Shown here in pieces: positions 32,150-42,290 of a DNA stretch of 64,000 nucleotides. Every line of letters starts with the position of its first letter. The stretch's first letter is position 1. The notes under the pieces are model-generated. The model searched no databases, had not been told where the DNA came from, and saw only the letters and a list, made by a program, of their open reading frames with translations. This DNA is from Bacillus sp. Marseille-Q3570 (GTDB lineage: Bacteria; Bacillota; Bacilli; Bacillales; Fictibacillaceae). The stretch is taken from contig NZ_CAMGYZ010000008.1 in assembly GCF_946151055.1 (NCBI RefSeq), positions 1 through 64,000 of the forward strand, given 5' to 3'. A program made the translations under genes and the position numbers.

Positions 32150-33031
32150 GTGATTAAAAGTATGACGGGTTTTGGAAGAGCATGCATTGAGCATGATGAA
32201 TACACGATCACTACAGAGATCAGATCCGTGAACCACCGTTTTACTGAGGTTCATGTTCGGATGCCGAGACAGCTGACGATCATTGAGGATAAGGTCAAAC
32301 GTTGTGTCACACGATACATAAAACGGGGTAAGGCTGATGTGTGGATCACCGTTGAAGGCGAAACAGGTGTAGAACGCGAATTGACTGTGGATTGGGGATT
32401 GATGGATCAGTATGTTGCTGCGCATGAAAATGCAAATGAACGATACAATGTCCAGGATCCAATCCGTTATCATCAACTCTTAACATTTCCGGACATCGTT
32501 TCTATTCGCGAGAAAGAGAGTGTATCCGATGAATTTGCAGAAAAGATACTAGAATCTGTTGAAAAAGCAGCTTCTAAGTTGAGCGAAATGAGAGTTGAGG
32601 AAGGAAAACATTTGAGAGAAGATCTCAATCAACGGGTAACGGTGATTGAAAAACTTCTTAACGAAGTAGAATCCTTTGCACCAGATGTTCAAGAGGCTTA
32701 TAAAGAACGTCTTTATAAAAGGATTAAAAGCATCAATGATGGAACGGTCGAATTAGATGAAGACCGTATCTTGACTGAAGTTGCGATATTCGCTGATAAG
32801 TGCAGCATTGATGAAGAATTGATCCGTCTGAAAAGTCATCTAAGCCAATTCAGAGACATATTAGAGGAATCTGAACCTGTGGGAAGAAAATTGGATTTCC
32901 TCGTCCAGGAGATGAATCGTGAAAGCAACACGATCGGATCAAAAGGAAATGATTATTCAATCAATAAAAATGTTGTACAATTGAAGAGTGAAATTGAAAA
33001 AATCAAAGAACAAGTACAAAACATTGAATAA
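32150..33031 (+). CDS. yloC: YicC family endoribonuclease-like protein YloC
   Basis: This protein belongs to the YicC/YloC family; the E. coli member is an endoribonuclease implicated in small-RNA turnover. The N-terminus has the family signature SMTGFGRA and SVNHRFTEVHVRMPRQL. The C-terminus carries DUF1732 with RKLDFLVQEMNRESNTIGSKG. It has 293 residues. The GTG start has a weak upstream site. The gene is first in the yloC-remA-gmk-rpoZ cluster conserved in Bacilli. Confidence 0.93.
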   Translation: MIKSMTGFGRACIEHDEYTITTEIRSVNHRFTEVHVRMPRQLTIIEDKVKRCVTRYIKRGKADVWITVEGETGVERELTVDWGLMDQYVAAHENANERYNVQDPIRYHQLLTFPDIVSIREKESVSDEFAEKILESVEKAASKLSEMRVEEGKHLREDLNQRVTVIEKLLNEVESFAPDVQEAYKERLYKRIKSINDGTVELDEDRILTEVAIFADKCSIDEELIRLKSHLSQFRDILEESEPVGRKLDFLVQEMNRESNTIGSKGNDYSINKNVVQLKSEIEKIKEQVQNIE

Positions 33032-33100
33032 GGTATGATCTAGAGGGTTGTACGTTAAGAAACTTGGATACGCTAGATATAGATAGCCAGGAGGTAACAA

Positions 33101-33361
33101 ATGAACATTAAATTGATCAACATTGGATTTGGAAATATTGTTTCGGCAAATCGGATCATTTCGATCGTAAGTCCAGAGTCTGCTCCAATCAAGCGAATCA
33201 TAACGGATTCAAGGACACAGCATAAATTGATAGATGCGACTTATGGTAGAAGGACACGTGCCGTGATCATCACGGACAGTGATCATGTTATTCTTTCTGC
33301 TGTACAACCCGAAACGGTAGCTCAAAGATTACTAAACAAAGAGGATTTGACAGAAGAATAG
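33101..33361 (+). CDS. remA: Extracellular matrix regulator RemA
   Basis: RemA (DUF370) is a DNA-binding protein that activates biofilm matrix operons and osmoprotection genes in B. subtilis. The 86-residue sequence contains the family stretch [20 protein letters not shown] and the arginine-rich [22 protein letters not shown]. The ATG follows CCAGGAGG. It sits 26 bp before gmk, the usual neighbour. Its target genes are not in this window. Confidence 0.96.
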   Translation: MNIKLINIGFGNIVSANRIISIVSPESAPIKRIITDSRTQHKLIDATYGRRTRAVIITDSDHVILSAVQPETVAQRLLNKEDLTEE

Positions 33362-33387
33362 AGAGTGACTGAGGTGTAAAGGTTAAT

Positions 33388-34002
33388 ATGAAAAATGAGA
33401 GAGGAATTTTGTTCGTTTTATCTGGTCCCTCCGGTGTTGGAAAAGGAACAGTGAATCGAGCATTGCGTCAACAATGGAATGGGCTTGAATTTTCGATTTC
33501 CGTTACTACCCGTAAACCTCGTGAAGGTGAGCAGGATGGGATTGATTACTTCTTTAAATCCCGTGATGAATTTGAAAAGATGATTGAACAGAATGAACTT
33601 CTTGAATGGGCAGAGTATGTGGGGAATTACTACGGGACTCCGTTGCATTATGTAGAGCAAACGTTGGCTTCCGGTAAGGATGTTCTGCTTGAAATTGAAG
33701 TCCAGGGTGCTTTGCAGGTGCGAAAACTGGTACCCGAAGGCGTATTCATTTTCCTTGTTCCTCCAAGTCTTGCTGAACTTCGAAGTCGAATCGTTGGCCG
33801 AGGGACGGAAACTGAAGAGTTGATCAATAATCGAATGTCCGTTGCTAAGGAAGAACTAGAAATGATGGATCATTACGATTATGTTGTGGAAAATGATGAA
33901 ATACAGGCGGCATGTAATCGTGTCAAATCGATTGCAATTGCGGAACATTGCAAGAAAGAAAGAATCAAACAACAATACTTGAGATTACTGGAGGTTGAGT
34001 AA
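33388..34002 (+). CDS. gmk: Guanylate kinase
   Basis: The enzyme phosphorylates GMP to GDP. The P-loop [10 protein letters not shown] is near residue 12, and the GMP-binding region includes [18 protein letters not shown]. Its 204 residues are typical. In Bacilli it is also a target of (p)ppGpp. It abuts rpoZ with no gap between stop and start. Confidence 0.97.
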   Translation: MKNERGILFVLSGPSGVGKGTVNRALRQQWNGLEFSISVTTRKPREGEQDGIDYFFKSRDEFEKMIEQNELLEWAEYVGNYYGTPLHYVEQTLASGKDVLLEIEVQGALQVRKLVPEGVFIFLVPPSLAELRSRIVGRGTETEELINNRMSVAKEELEMMDHYDYVVENDEIQAACNRVKSIAIAEHCKKERIKQQYLRLLEVE

Positions 34003-34209
34003 ATGTTATATCCTTCAATCGATTCATTGATGGAGAAAATAGATTCCAAATACACGTTGGTGACAGTTTCAGCTAAAAGAGCCCGAATGATCCAACAGGC
34101 ATCAGAGCCGATGATTGATGATCCGAAATCCAACAAATTCGTTGGTGTGGCTTTAGAAGAGATCATCGATGGAAAACTAAGTTATGACATTACTAAGCTA
34201 GAAGGATAG
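34003..34209 (+). CDS. rpoZ: RNA polymerase omega subunit
   Basis: Omega aids assembly of RNA polymerase by binding beta-prime. The 68-residue protein contains the family stretch [14 protein letters not shown] and [18 protein letters not shown]. The ATG directly follows the gmk stop codon, with GGAGGTTGAG upstream inside gmk. A long imperfect terminator follows. Confidence 0.95.
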   Translation: MLYPSIDSLMEKIDSKYTLVTVSAKRARMIQQASEPMIDDPKSNKFVGVALEEIIDGKLSYDITKLEG

Positions 34210-34316
34210 AGGGGTTGACCCATAAGTGTCTGACGTACTCCGTTGAACCAACATCTTGATTCAATTTGTTGCCGGGGAGACGCCTGACACTTTTCTTATG
34301 GGCCGGCCCTTTTTTA
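34210..34316 (+). terminator. Repeat-borne terminator after rpoZ
   Basis: CCCATAAG (34219-34226) and CTTATGGG (34295-34302) with GTGTC/GACAC form a long, bulged stem enclosing about 55 bases. GGGG pairs with the CCC of GGCCGGCCC before a T-run. The left arm resembles the terminator at 59306-59353 (CCCATAAGTGTYTGAC in both), so it is probably part of a repeat family. Confidence 0.65.
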
Positions 34317-34419
34317 CCTTAACTATATTAATCATAAGCAGTTAAATAGTAAACTTTCTTTAAACGAAATTTCACCGTAAAAATATTATGTATACAAAAA
34401 GTAGTAGGGGATGGTTTCA

Positions 34420-35634
34420 GTGTCTAGCAATAAAAACATTTTGCTATGCGTGACAGGAGGAATAGCGGTATTTAAAGCTGCTGCCCTCACAAGTCAAATC
34501 AGACAAGCTGGGTATGAGGTCAAGGTGATGATGACAAAGTCTGCGATGGAATTCGTTACACCATTAACTTTCCAAACACTCTCTAGGAATCCTGTATATC
34601 ATGATACATTCGATGAAAAAGATCCATCCGGTGTGGCTCATATCGATTTGGCTGATTGGGCTGATCTGGTCGTCATTGCACCAGCGACAGCAAACAGCAT
34701 TGGTAAACTGGCAAACGGGATTGCAGATGATATGACCTCTACGACATTGTTAGCAACGACCGCTCCAATCATGATCGCTCCTGCCATGAATGTCCATATG
34801 TATGAACATCCGGCAGTCTATTCGAATATGGAAAAACTGGCTGACTTCGGATACCGATTCATAGAACCTGGGGAAGGGTTATTAGCATGTGGTTATGTGG
34901 GTAAAGGAAGGCTTGCAGAACCAATTGAAATCCTTGAAGCAATCGGTGCTTTTTTTAAGGAAGCGGAAAATCAAATTTTACAAAATAAACATGTGCTGAT
35001 CACAGCGGGACCGACTAGAGAACATATCGATCCAGTGAGGTATTTTTCCAACCGTTCAACTGGCAAGATGGGATACGCTTTAGCAGAAGCAGCCGTTTCA
35101 CTTGGTGCAAAGGTGACGCTTGTCAGCGGCCCTTCGGTGCTCAAGCCGCCATTCGGAGTAGACATGATCCCGGTGGAGACAGCTGAAGAAATGTTTGAAG
35201 CTGTAATGGACCATTATGCTGATGCAGACCTAGTGATCAAATCAGCAGCGGTTGCTGACTATCGTCCAAAACTCACGTATGATTCGAAAGTGAAAAAGAG
35301 TGAAGGTGATTTGTCGGTTGAGATGGAAAGAACGAAGGATATCCTGAAGGAACTTGGCCGCTCCAAAACAAGACAAATATTAGTCGGTTTTGCTGCTGAA
35401 ACGGATGATGTTGAGCGGTACGCAAAAGATAAGCTAGAAAGAAAGAACTTGGACATGATCGTTGCAAATGATGTTTCACAAAAAGGATCAGGTTTCGAAG
35501 GAGATACGAATCAAGTTTATATTTATGGCAGGGATGGTCATGAGCACAAAAGTGCCTTAATATCCAAAAAACAAGCAGCAGAACTGGTGCTGGAAGAATC
35601 TCTCCGATACATGAACGGGTTGAATAAAAGATGA
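34420..35634 (+). CDS. coaBC: Bifunctional phosphopantothenoylcysteine decarboxylase / phosphopantothenate-cysteine ligase
   Basis: CoaBC performs two consecutive steps of coenzyme A synthesis. The N-terminal flavin decarboxylase (CoaC, about residues 1-180) includes LCVTGGIAVFKAA and the APAMNVHMYEHP motif. The C-terminal CoaB ligase begins near VLITAGPTREHIDPVR and FSNRSTGKMGYALAEAA. I chose the GTG at 34420, 404 residues, since the ATG at 34411 touches the AGGGG site. It overlaps priA by an ATGA. Confidence 0.96.
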   Translation: MSSNKNILLCVTGGIAVFKAAALTSQIRQAGYEVKVMMTKSAMEFVTPLTFQTLSRNPVYHDTFDEKDPSGVAHIDLADWADLVVIAPATANSIGKLANGIADDMTSTTLLATTAPIMIAPAMNVHMYEHPAVYSNMEKLADFGYRFIEPGEGLLACGYVGKGRLAEPIEILEAIGAFFKEAENQILQNKHVLITAGPTREHIDPVRYFSNRSTGKMGYALAEAAVSLGAKVTLVSGPSVLKPPFGVDMIPVETAEEMFEAVMDHYADADLVIKSAAVADYRPKLTYDSKVKKSEGDLSVEMERTKDILKELGRSKTRQILVGFAAETDDVERYAKDKLERKNLDMIVANDVSQKGSGFEGDTNQVYIYGRDGHEHKSALISKKQAAELVLEESLRYMNGLNKR

Positions 35635-38051
35635 TCGCTGGGGTGATTGTCGATGTTCCAGCAATTGGTACGGACCGGACGTTCGACTATCGGATCCCGG
35701 ACGATTTAGAAAGTGCGGTACAAATCGGCATACGTGTCGTTGTGCCTTTTGGACCCAGAAAACTGACCGGATTCGTAATAAGTTTGAAGGAATCCTCAGA
35801 GCATAAAAAGTTGAAGAAAATTGAAGATGTTGTCGACCCTTCACCGGTCATAAATGGAGAACTTATTGACCTTGGGAAATGGATTGCAGACAACACTTTA
35901 TGTTTTCTTCATTCTGCGTATCAGTCGATGCTGCCAGCAGCCATGAAAATGAATTACACGAAGCGTATTCATATGACGGAAAAAACGGATATGGACAAGT
36001 TTCCGGACAATATCCAGACATCTCTTCGATCTGATAAAGGTCTGAGCTGGGATGAGGTTTTGAAGATGGGCTCAGAATATGTACGTAGTGTACAAACAGG
36101 TTTGAACGAAGGGCAGCTTGATGTCCAATATGAAATACGATCAAAAGGAAACAAAAAGAAGCAGAAAGTCATCAAAATCTCCAAAACGCCTGAAGAACTA
36201 GCAAAAGCACGGGATGAGATGATAAAACGTGCACCAAAGCAAGCGGAGGTCTTGACTTTTATACTTGAATCCAACCATCAAGAGATCCTTACTCAAACGT
36301 TGATAGAGAGAACCAACAGCTCACGAGCGGCGGTGAAGGGGTTGATTGAGAAGCAACTATTGCTTGAAACTGATAAGGAATTGTACCGGGACCCTTACCA
36401 GGATCGTGAATTTGAAAAAACGATATCGTTACCGCTCACCGGTGAACAAAAGTCTACCATCGAACCTATTTTAGAAGATATCCAAACTGAAACACATGAA
36501 ACGTTTCTCATCCATGGGGTGACAGGTAGCGGAAAGACGGAAATCTATCTGCAAGCAATTGAACAAGTCCTCCATCTCGGAAGGGAAGCGATCATGCTTG
36601 TCCCAGAAATTTCTTTGACACCGCAAATGGTTCATCGATTCAAAAGTCGGTTCGGGTCAGAAGTAGCAGTATTGCATAGTGGCCTCTCAGTTGGAGAAAA
36701 GTATGATGAATGGCGAAAAATACATCGTAACGAAGCACGTGTAGTTGTAGGAGCGCGGTCAGCAATCTTCGCACCCTTCAAGAACCTTGGAATCATCATC
36801 ATCGATGAAGAACATGAATCAAGTTATAAACAAGAAGAGAATCCTCGCTACCATGCAAGGGATATCGCGATCCAAAGAGGGAAATCCCATAAGTGTCCGG
36901 TCGTGCTGGGTAGTGCAACACCGACGTTGGAGTCCTATGCACGTGCGCAAAAAGGGGTATATACACTTTGCACTCTCAGCGAACGTGTGAATAATCGGGA
37001 TATGCCGACAGCTGAAATTGTCGATATGAGGGAAGAGTTACGTTCAGGCAATCGGTCCTTATTCTCAGAGACACTCTTTCAGCGTTTGAAAGACCGGAAA
37101 GAGAAAGGTCAACAAAGTGTTCTGCTTTTAAATAGAAGGGGTTACTCCACATTCATCAATTGTCGCGATTGCGGTTATGTCGCACAATGTCCGCACTGTG
37201 ACATTTCCCTTACTTTCCATAAAAGGTATAGCACGCTCAAGTGTCATTATTGCGGTTATGAAGCACAGCAACCTTCCACTTGTCCAGAATGCAACTCAGA
37301 GCATATCCGTTTTTTTGGAACAGGAACACAGAAAGTCGAGGAAGAGCTTAACCGGCTGATGCCAGAAGCTAAAGTAATCCGAATGGATGTTGATACCACT
37401 AGCCGCAAAGGGATGCATGAAAAACTATTGAATTCTTTTGCCGAGAAAAAAGCGGATATTTTGTTAGGGACACAAATGATCGCAAAGGGATTGGATTTTC
37501 CGAATGTCACACTCGTAGGAGTTTTAGCAGCAGATTCTATGCTCCACCTCCCAGATTTCCGTTCCTCAGAACGAACATTCCAGCTATTGACCCAAGTAGG
37601 CGGAAGAGCAGGGAGACATGAGCTTTCAGGTGAGGTCGTCATCCAAAGCTATACACCAGAACACTATAGCATCCAACTTGCTCAGTATCATGATTTCCTC
37701 ACTTTTTATAATAAGGAAATGCAAATTCGGAAATTACACCAATACCCGCCTTTTTATTTCTTGGCACTCATCACGATTTCTCACGAAGAACTGATGTATG
37801 TCGTGGACATATGCGAAAAAATTGCAGGACGGTTGAAAGAATCCCTCAGTTCACAAGCTATCGTCCTCGGACCAGTAGCCTCACCAATCCCTCGTATGAA
37901 AGATAGATATCGGTACCAATGCGTGATAAAATACAAAAATGAACCGAAATTAAAAGAAACATTGAATGAAATTCTAGTCCATTACCAGAAAAGGATGCAG
38001 CGGGATGGGTTGGTTATTGGCGTAGATATGCATCCTCAAACAATCATGTAA
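35631..38051 (+). CDS. priA: Primosomal protein N' (replication restart helicase)
   Basis: PriA reloads the replisome at stalled forks. The N-terminal DNA-binding domain covers about residues 1-105. The helicase core has Walker A GVTGSGKTE and the DEEH box IIIIDEEHESS, then the Cys-rich zinc-binding insertion (CRDCGYVAQCPHC, then CHYCGYEAQQPSTCPEC) and a C-terminal helicase domain (MIAKGLDFPNVTLVGVL). It has 806 residues. In B. subtilis def follows; here fmt comes 83 bp later with no def. Confidence 0.97.
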   Translation: MIAGVIVDVPAIGTDRTFDYRIPDDLESAVQIGIRVVVPFGPRKLTGFVISLKESSEHKKLKKIEDVVDPSPVINGELIDLGKWIADNTLCFLHSAYQSMLPAAMKMNYTKRIHMTEKTDMDKFPDNIQTSLRSDKGLSWDEVLKMGSEYVRSVQTGLNEGQLDVQYEIRSKGNKKKQKVIKISKTPEELAKARDEMIKRAPKQAEVLTFILESNHQEILTQTLIERTNSSRAAVKGLIEKQLLLETDKELYRDPYQDREFEKTISLPLTGEQKSTIEPILEDIQTETHETFLIHGVTGSGKTEIYLQAIEQVLHLGREAIMLVPEISLTPQMVHRFKSRFGSEVAVLHSGLSVGEKYDEWRKIHRNEARVVVGARSAIFAPFKNLGIIIIDEEHESSYKQEENPRYHARDIAIQRGKSHKCPVVLGSATPTLESYARAQKGVYTLCTLSERVNNRDMPTAEIVDMREELRSGNRSLFSETLFQRLKDRKEKGQQSVLLLNRRGYSTFINCRDCGYVAQCPHCDISLTFHKRYSTLKCHYCGYEAQQPSTCPECNSEHIRFFGTGTQKVEEELNRLMPEAKVIRMDVDTTSRKGMHEKLLNSFAEKKADILLGTQMIAKGLDFPNVTLVGVLAADSMLHLPDFRSSERTFQLLTQVGGRAGRHELSGEVVIQSYTPEHYSIQLAQYHDFLTFYNKEMQIRKLHQYPPFYFLALITISHEELMYVVDICEKIAGRLKESLSSQAIVLGPVASPIPRMKDRYRYQCVIKYKNEPKLKETLNEILVHYQKRMQRDGLVIGVDMHPQTIM

Positions 38052-38134
38052 TAAGATGATAATTCAAAAAGTACTGAAAGGGAGAGAAGTTCGCAAAATC
38101 TCTTAAATAATGGACTTATAAGATAGGTGATTAA

Positions 38135-39064
38135 ATGAAAATCGTGTTTATGGGAACTCCGGATTTTTCAGTTCCGGTTTTACAAAGACTCATCCGTGAT
38201 GGTTATGAAGTAGTGGCTGTTGTTACTCAACCAGATAAGCCGGTCGGCCGGAAGAAGGTGATTACACTGCCACCTGTGAAACAGGAAGCGTTACGGCATG
38301 AGATTCCTGTTTTACAACCTGAAAAGGTGAGGGTGGAATATGAGGAAATCCTTAAGTATGAGCCAGAACTGATCGTCACAGCAGCATACGGACAAATTTT
38401 ACCTGGCGAATTGTTGGATTATCCTGAATTAGGCTGTATAAACGTTCATGCTTCTTTACTTCCTGAATATCGAGGAGGAGCACCGATCCATAAATCGATT
38501 ATCGATGGGAAGAAAGAAACCGGTGTAACGATCATGTATATGGTAGAAAAACTGGATGCTGGAGATATGCTTAGTCAAGTGAGGGTTGAAATCGAAGAGG
38601 ATGACACTGTTGGCAGCTTACATGATAAGTTGAGCGAGGCAGGGGCAGAATTGCTTGGGGATACCATTCCGATGCTGGTGAATGATGAGCTGCAACGGAT
38701 TGCCCAAGACGAATCGAAAGTCACATATGCTCCCAATATTTCTAGAGAAATGGAAAAAATTGATTGGACAGCAGACGGAAACGACATCTATAACCAGATT
38801 AGAGGATTGAATCCTTGGCCTGTCGCTTATACGTCATTAGAAGGAAAGAATGTGAAAGTCTGGTGGGGAACAAAAGAAACGGTTGAACCTAAAGGTGAAC
38901 CGGGACAAATTTTAGCTTTGGATAGCAGAGGGATATTGGTAGCGACAGGGGACGAAACAGCAATAAGGATAACAGAGCTGCAACCGGCAGGGAAGAAACG
39001 TATGGAAGCTTCTCAATACCTTGCTGGTGCACAACTGACTACAGAAATGAAATTCGGTGAATAA
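38135..39064 (+). CDS. fmt: Methionyl-tRNA formyltransferase
   Basis: The enzyme formylates initiator Met-tRNA. The formyl-transfer core is in [21 protein letters not shown] (about residues 106-126), and the N-terminus reads [18 protein letters not shown]-terminal tRNA-binding OB domain follows. It has 309 residues. It is usually paired with def, which is absent here. It precedes rsmB by 2 bp. Confidence 0.98.
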   Translation: MKIVFMGTPDFSVPVLQRLIRDGYEVVAVVTQPDKPVGRKKVITLPPVKQEALRHEIPVLQPEKVRVEYEEILKYEPELIVTAAYGQILPGELLDYPELGCINVHASLLPEYRGGAPIHKSIIDGKKETGVTIMYMVEKLDAGDMLSQVRVEIEEDDTVGSLHDKLSEAGAELLGDTIPMLVNDELQRIAQDESKVTYAPNISREMEKIDWTADGNDIYNQIRGLNPWPVAYTSLEGKNVKVWWGTKETVEPKGEPGQILALDSRGILVATGDETAIRITELQPAGKKRMEASQYLAGAQLTTEMKFGE

Positions 39065-39066
39065 GT

Positions 39067-40437
39067 ATGAAGAATGTACGAGAAGTTGCTACAGAGCTGT
39101 TATTGAAAATTGACCGCTCACAAGCATATAGCAACCTTTTATTGAATCAGGCAATACAGAAAAATAACCTTTCAGGGAAAGATGCAGGTCTTTTGACTGA
39201 AATTGTTTATGGCACGATCCAAAGGAAAAACACATTGGATCATTACTTGAAATCGTTCATAAAAAAACCATTGGCCAAACTCGAAGACTGGGTTCTAGTA
39301 CTCTTACGGCTGTCCGTCTATCAAATGGTCTACCTTGATCGGGTCCCAGACCACGCAATCATCAATGAAGCGGTTGGCATTGCAAAAAAGAAGGGGCACA
39401 AAGGTATTTCCGGATTCGTCAATGGCGTCCTTCGGAATATCCAACGAAAAGGGGTCCCTGGTGTTGCATCAATAGAAGGTGAGAGGTTACAATTAGCCAT
39501 TGAGTGCAGTCATCCAGAATGGTTGGTTGAACGCTGGGTCGACCAGCTTGGAGATGAACGTACGAAAGAAATGTGTAGGATCAATAATACTCCGCCGTCA
39601 GTTACAGCCAGGGTGAACCGTTTGAAGATGTTCGCTGAAGAAGCTGTTGGACGACTGGATGAGCAGTTTGTCGAAGCAGAACTGAGCGAATTCATACCAG
39701 AAGGCATCAAGATCTTATCAGGTAATCTTCCTAAATCGGAACTTTACGGATCAGGTTGCCTGACTATCCAAGATGAAAGCTCGATGATTGTCGGGTATGC
39801 ACTTGACCCACAACCAGGTGAACGTGTATTGGATGCCTGTGCCGCACCTGGGGGGAAAACAACTCACCTCAGCGAAAGAATGGAAGATAAGGGTGAAATC
39901 ACAGCGATCGATTTGCATGATCATAAAGTAAAGCTTATAGAAGAGCAGGTTGATCGACTTGGATTGACGAATATTGAAACGATTGCGATGGATACTAGGA
40001 AAGCAGCGAAATTATTCAAGGAAGAAACATTTGATCGTGTTCTTCTGGATGCCCCATGTACAGGTTTTGGTGTGATCCGGAGAAAACCGGATATCAAATG
40101 GGCGAAACAACCAGACGATATCGAACGGATTCAAAAGGTACAATTTGAATTGTTGGAAGCAGTCGCCCGGGTCGTCAAGGTTGGTGGATTATTGGTGTAT
40201 AGTACGTGTACAATAGAAGCAGAAGAGAATAGCAATCAGGTTGAGCGATTCTTAGATCGCCATCCTGAATTCGAATGGGATGTCACTTTATCTAAAAGGC
40301 TGCCGGTACCTGTACAATCATACGTATCAGATTCAAAGGGGGAGGTCCAGATCCTTCCTCAATATTTCAACAGTGACGGATTTTATATTGCATGTTTAAG
40401 AAAAACTTCTAGAAAAGGCGGTGATGAAACATGTTGA
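39067..40437 (+). CDS. rsmB: 16S rRNA (cytosine-967 C5)-methyltransferase RsmB
   Basis: This enzyme methylates C967 of 16S rRNA. The N-terminal NusB-like RNA-binding domain spans about residues 1-140. The SAM domain has [13 protein letters not shown], the catalytic DAPCTGFGV motif and [11 protein letters not shown] with the second cysteine. It has 456 residues. It follows fmt by 2 bp and overlaps rlmN by 7 bp. Confidence 0.96.
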   Translation: MKNVREVATELLLKIDRSQAYSNLLLNQAIQKNNLSGKDAGLLTEIVYGTIQRKNTLDHYLKSFIKKPLAKLEDWVLVLLRLSVYQMVYLDRVPDHAIINEAVGIAKKKGHKGISGFVNGVLRNIQRKGVPGVASIEGERLQLAIECSHPEWLVERWVDQLGDERTKEMCRINNTPPSVTARVNRLKMFAEEAVGRLDEQFVEAELSEFIPEGIKILSGNLPKSELYGSGCLTIQDESSMIVGYALDPQPGERVLDACAAPGGKTTHLSERMEDKGEITAIDLHDHKVKLIEEQVDRLGLTNIETIAMDTRKAAKLFKEETFDRVLLDAPCTGFGVIRRKPDIKWAKQPDDIERIQKVQFELLEAVARVVKVGGLLVYSTCTIEAEENSNQVERFLDRHPEFEWDVTLSKRLPVPVQSYVSDSKGEVQILPQYFNSDGFYIACLRKTSRKGGDETC

Positions 40438-41516
40438 AACCGTTAACGGAAAAACAGACCAATCCAAATGTAGGGGCATCGATATTTTCATTAAAATATG
40501 AGGACCTTTTGGATTGGTTGAAACAAGAAGGTGAACCATCGTTTCGTGCAAAACAGATTTATGAATGGCTGTATAGGAAACGAGTGACATCATTTGATGA
40601 GATGACGAACCTTTCTAAGGACCTCCGTGAAAAGCTGAACGACGCATTTGTGATCACACCTTTAAAACAGGTGATCCGGCAAGAATCCAAAGATGGAACG
40701 ATCAAGTTCCTATTTGAACTTGAAGACGGCTATTCGATTGAAACGGTGTTGATGAGACATGAGTATGGAAACAGTGTTTGTGTCACGACACAAGTTGGAT
40801 GCCGATTAGGTTGTACATTTTGCGCTTCCACACTAGGTGGTTTGAAACGCAATCTGAAGGCCGGGGAAATCGTTGCCCAAGTATTAGAAGTGCAGCGTGC
40901 CATGGACGAAACAGATGAACGTGTAAGTTCAGTTGTAATCATGGGGATCGGAGAACCTTTTGATAACTATGAAGATTTGATTTCGTTCCTTAGAATCATC
41001 AATCATGATGAAGGGTTGAATATCGGAGCAAGGCATATCACGGTATCTACAAGTGGGGTTGTACCAAAGATCTATGATTTTGCAGATGAAGGAATGCAAA
41101 TAAACTTTGCGATCTCTCTGCATGCGCCGACTACAGAAATCCGCAGCAGGCTCATGCCAGTCAACCGTATGTATCCACTTGAGGATCTGATGGACTCGAT
41201 CCGGTATTATATCCGGAAGACTGGGCGTCGTGTCACATTTGAATACGGCCTGTTCGGGGGAGTGAATGATCAAGTCGAGCATGCTGAACTTTTGGCTGAT
41301 CTGATCAAAGATATAAAGTGTCATGTTAACTTAATTCCTGTAAACTATGTACCAGAGAGAGATTACGTCCGTACACCTAAAAATCAAATTTTCAAATTTG
41401 AAAGTACGTTAAAAGAACGCGGTGTGAATGTTACCATTCGTCGAGAGCAGGGTCATGATATCGATGCTGCTTGCGGTCAATTACGTGCGAAGGAGCGTAA
41501 GGACGAAACGAGGTGA
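40431..41516 (+). CDS. rlmN: Dual-specificity 23S rRNA/tRNA (adenine C2)-methyltransferase RlmN
   Basis: This radical-SAM enzyme methylates A2503 of 23S rRNA and A37 of some tRNAs. The cluster motif [12 protein letters not shown] (CxxxCxxC) is near residue 123, and the C-terminal block [19 protein letters not shown] carries the methyl-carrier cysteine. It has 361 residues. It overlaps rsmB and precedes prpC by 6 bp, as in B. subtilis. Confidence 0.96.
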   Translation: MLKPLTEKQTNPNVGASIFSLKYEDLLDWLKQEGEPSFRAKQIYEWLYRKRVTSFDEMTNLSKDLREKLNDAFVITPLKQVIRQESKDGTIKFLFELEDGYSIETVLMRHEYGNSVCVTTQVGCRLGCTFCASTLGGLKRNLKAGEIVAQVLEVQRAMDETDERVSSVVIMGIGEPFDNYEDLISFLRIINHDEGLNIGARHITVSTSGVVPKIYDFADEGMQINFAISLHAPTTEIRSRLMPVNRMYPLEDLMDSIRYYIRKTGRRVTFEYGLFGGVNDQVEHAELLADLIKDIKCHVNLIPVNYVPERDYVRTPKNQIFKFESTLKERGVNVTIRREQGHDIDAACGQLRAKERKDETR

Positions 41517-41522
41517 AGAAGG

Positions 41523-42290
41523 TTGTTGAAGGCATCTTTTCAAACTGACCAAGGTAAAGTACGATCCCATAATGAAGACAGCGGGGCAGTGATCCAGATT
41601 TCTGCCTCGGATGTTTTCGCTGTCGTTGCAGATGGAATGGGTGGGCATAATGCCGGGGATGTCGCCAGTCAAATGGCTGTCGATTATATTAGGGAACATC
41701 TTGATACATACATAAAAGAAAAGATTGAAACGGCAAATGTGATCCAATCTTTAATTGAAGATGCGAATACCAGTATTTATACGTATGCAGATGAACATCC
41801 AGAGTGCCATGGAATGGGGACGACCGTGGTCCTCGTCAGAGCAACAGAGGATGAGGTTTACTTAGGACATGTAGGGGACAGCCGTTGTTATCATATCCAC
41901 GATCAGACGATAAGGATGCTGACTGATGACCATACACTTGTCAATGAATTGGTGAAGTCAGGTCAAATTACCACTGAAGAAGCGGAGTATCATCCTAGAA
42001 AGCATGTTGTCATGAGGTCTGTCGGGACCGACGCAAAGGTAAGGATCGACAACCTCAACTATTCTTGGGATCCAGGTGATTATCTACTCTTATGTTCCGA
42101 TGGACTTTCAAACAAGGTACCAGCAAACTTGATGTTAGAAGTCGCTACAGAGGACAGGTCTCTTGAGGACAAAGTGAACCAACTCGTCAAAATGGCGAAT
42201 GATGCTGGAGGGGAAGATAATATTACCCTGATCCTATTGTATAACGGTTTGTATGACGATGTTGGTCCTGAAGAAGGTGCATCCACATGA
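41523..42290 (+). CDS. prpC: PP2C-type protein phosphatase PrpC
   Basis: PrpC dephosphorylates targets of the kinase PrkC, which is encoded next to it. PP2C metal-binding motifs are visible: RSHNEDSGAV, VADGMGGHNAGDVAS, VGDSRCYHI and GGEDNITLIL. Its 255 residues are typical. It starts with TTG (a second TTG follows at 41526, so the exact start is uncertain). Its stop overlaps the prkC start by 4 bp. Confidence 0.96.
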   Translation: MLKASFQTDQGKVRSHNEDSGAVIQISASDVFAVVADGMGGHNAGDVASQMAVDYIREHLDTYIKEKIETANVIQSLIEDANTSIYTYADEHPECHGMGTTVVLVRATEDEVYLGHVGDSRCYHIHDQTIRMLTDDHTLVNELVKSGQITTEEAEYHPRKHVVMRSVGTDAKVRIDNLNYSWDPGDYLLLCSDGLSNKVPANLMLEVATEDRSLEDKVNQLVKMANDAGGEDNITLILLYNGLYDDVGPEEGAST

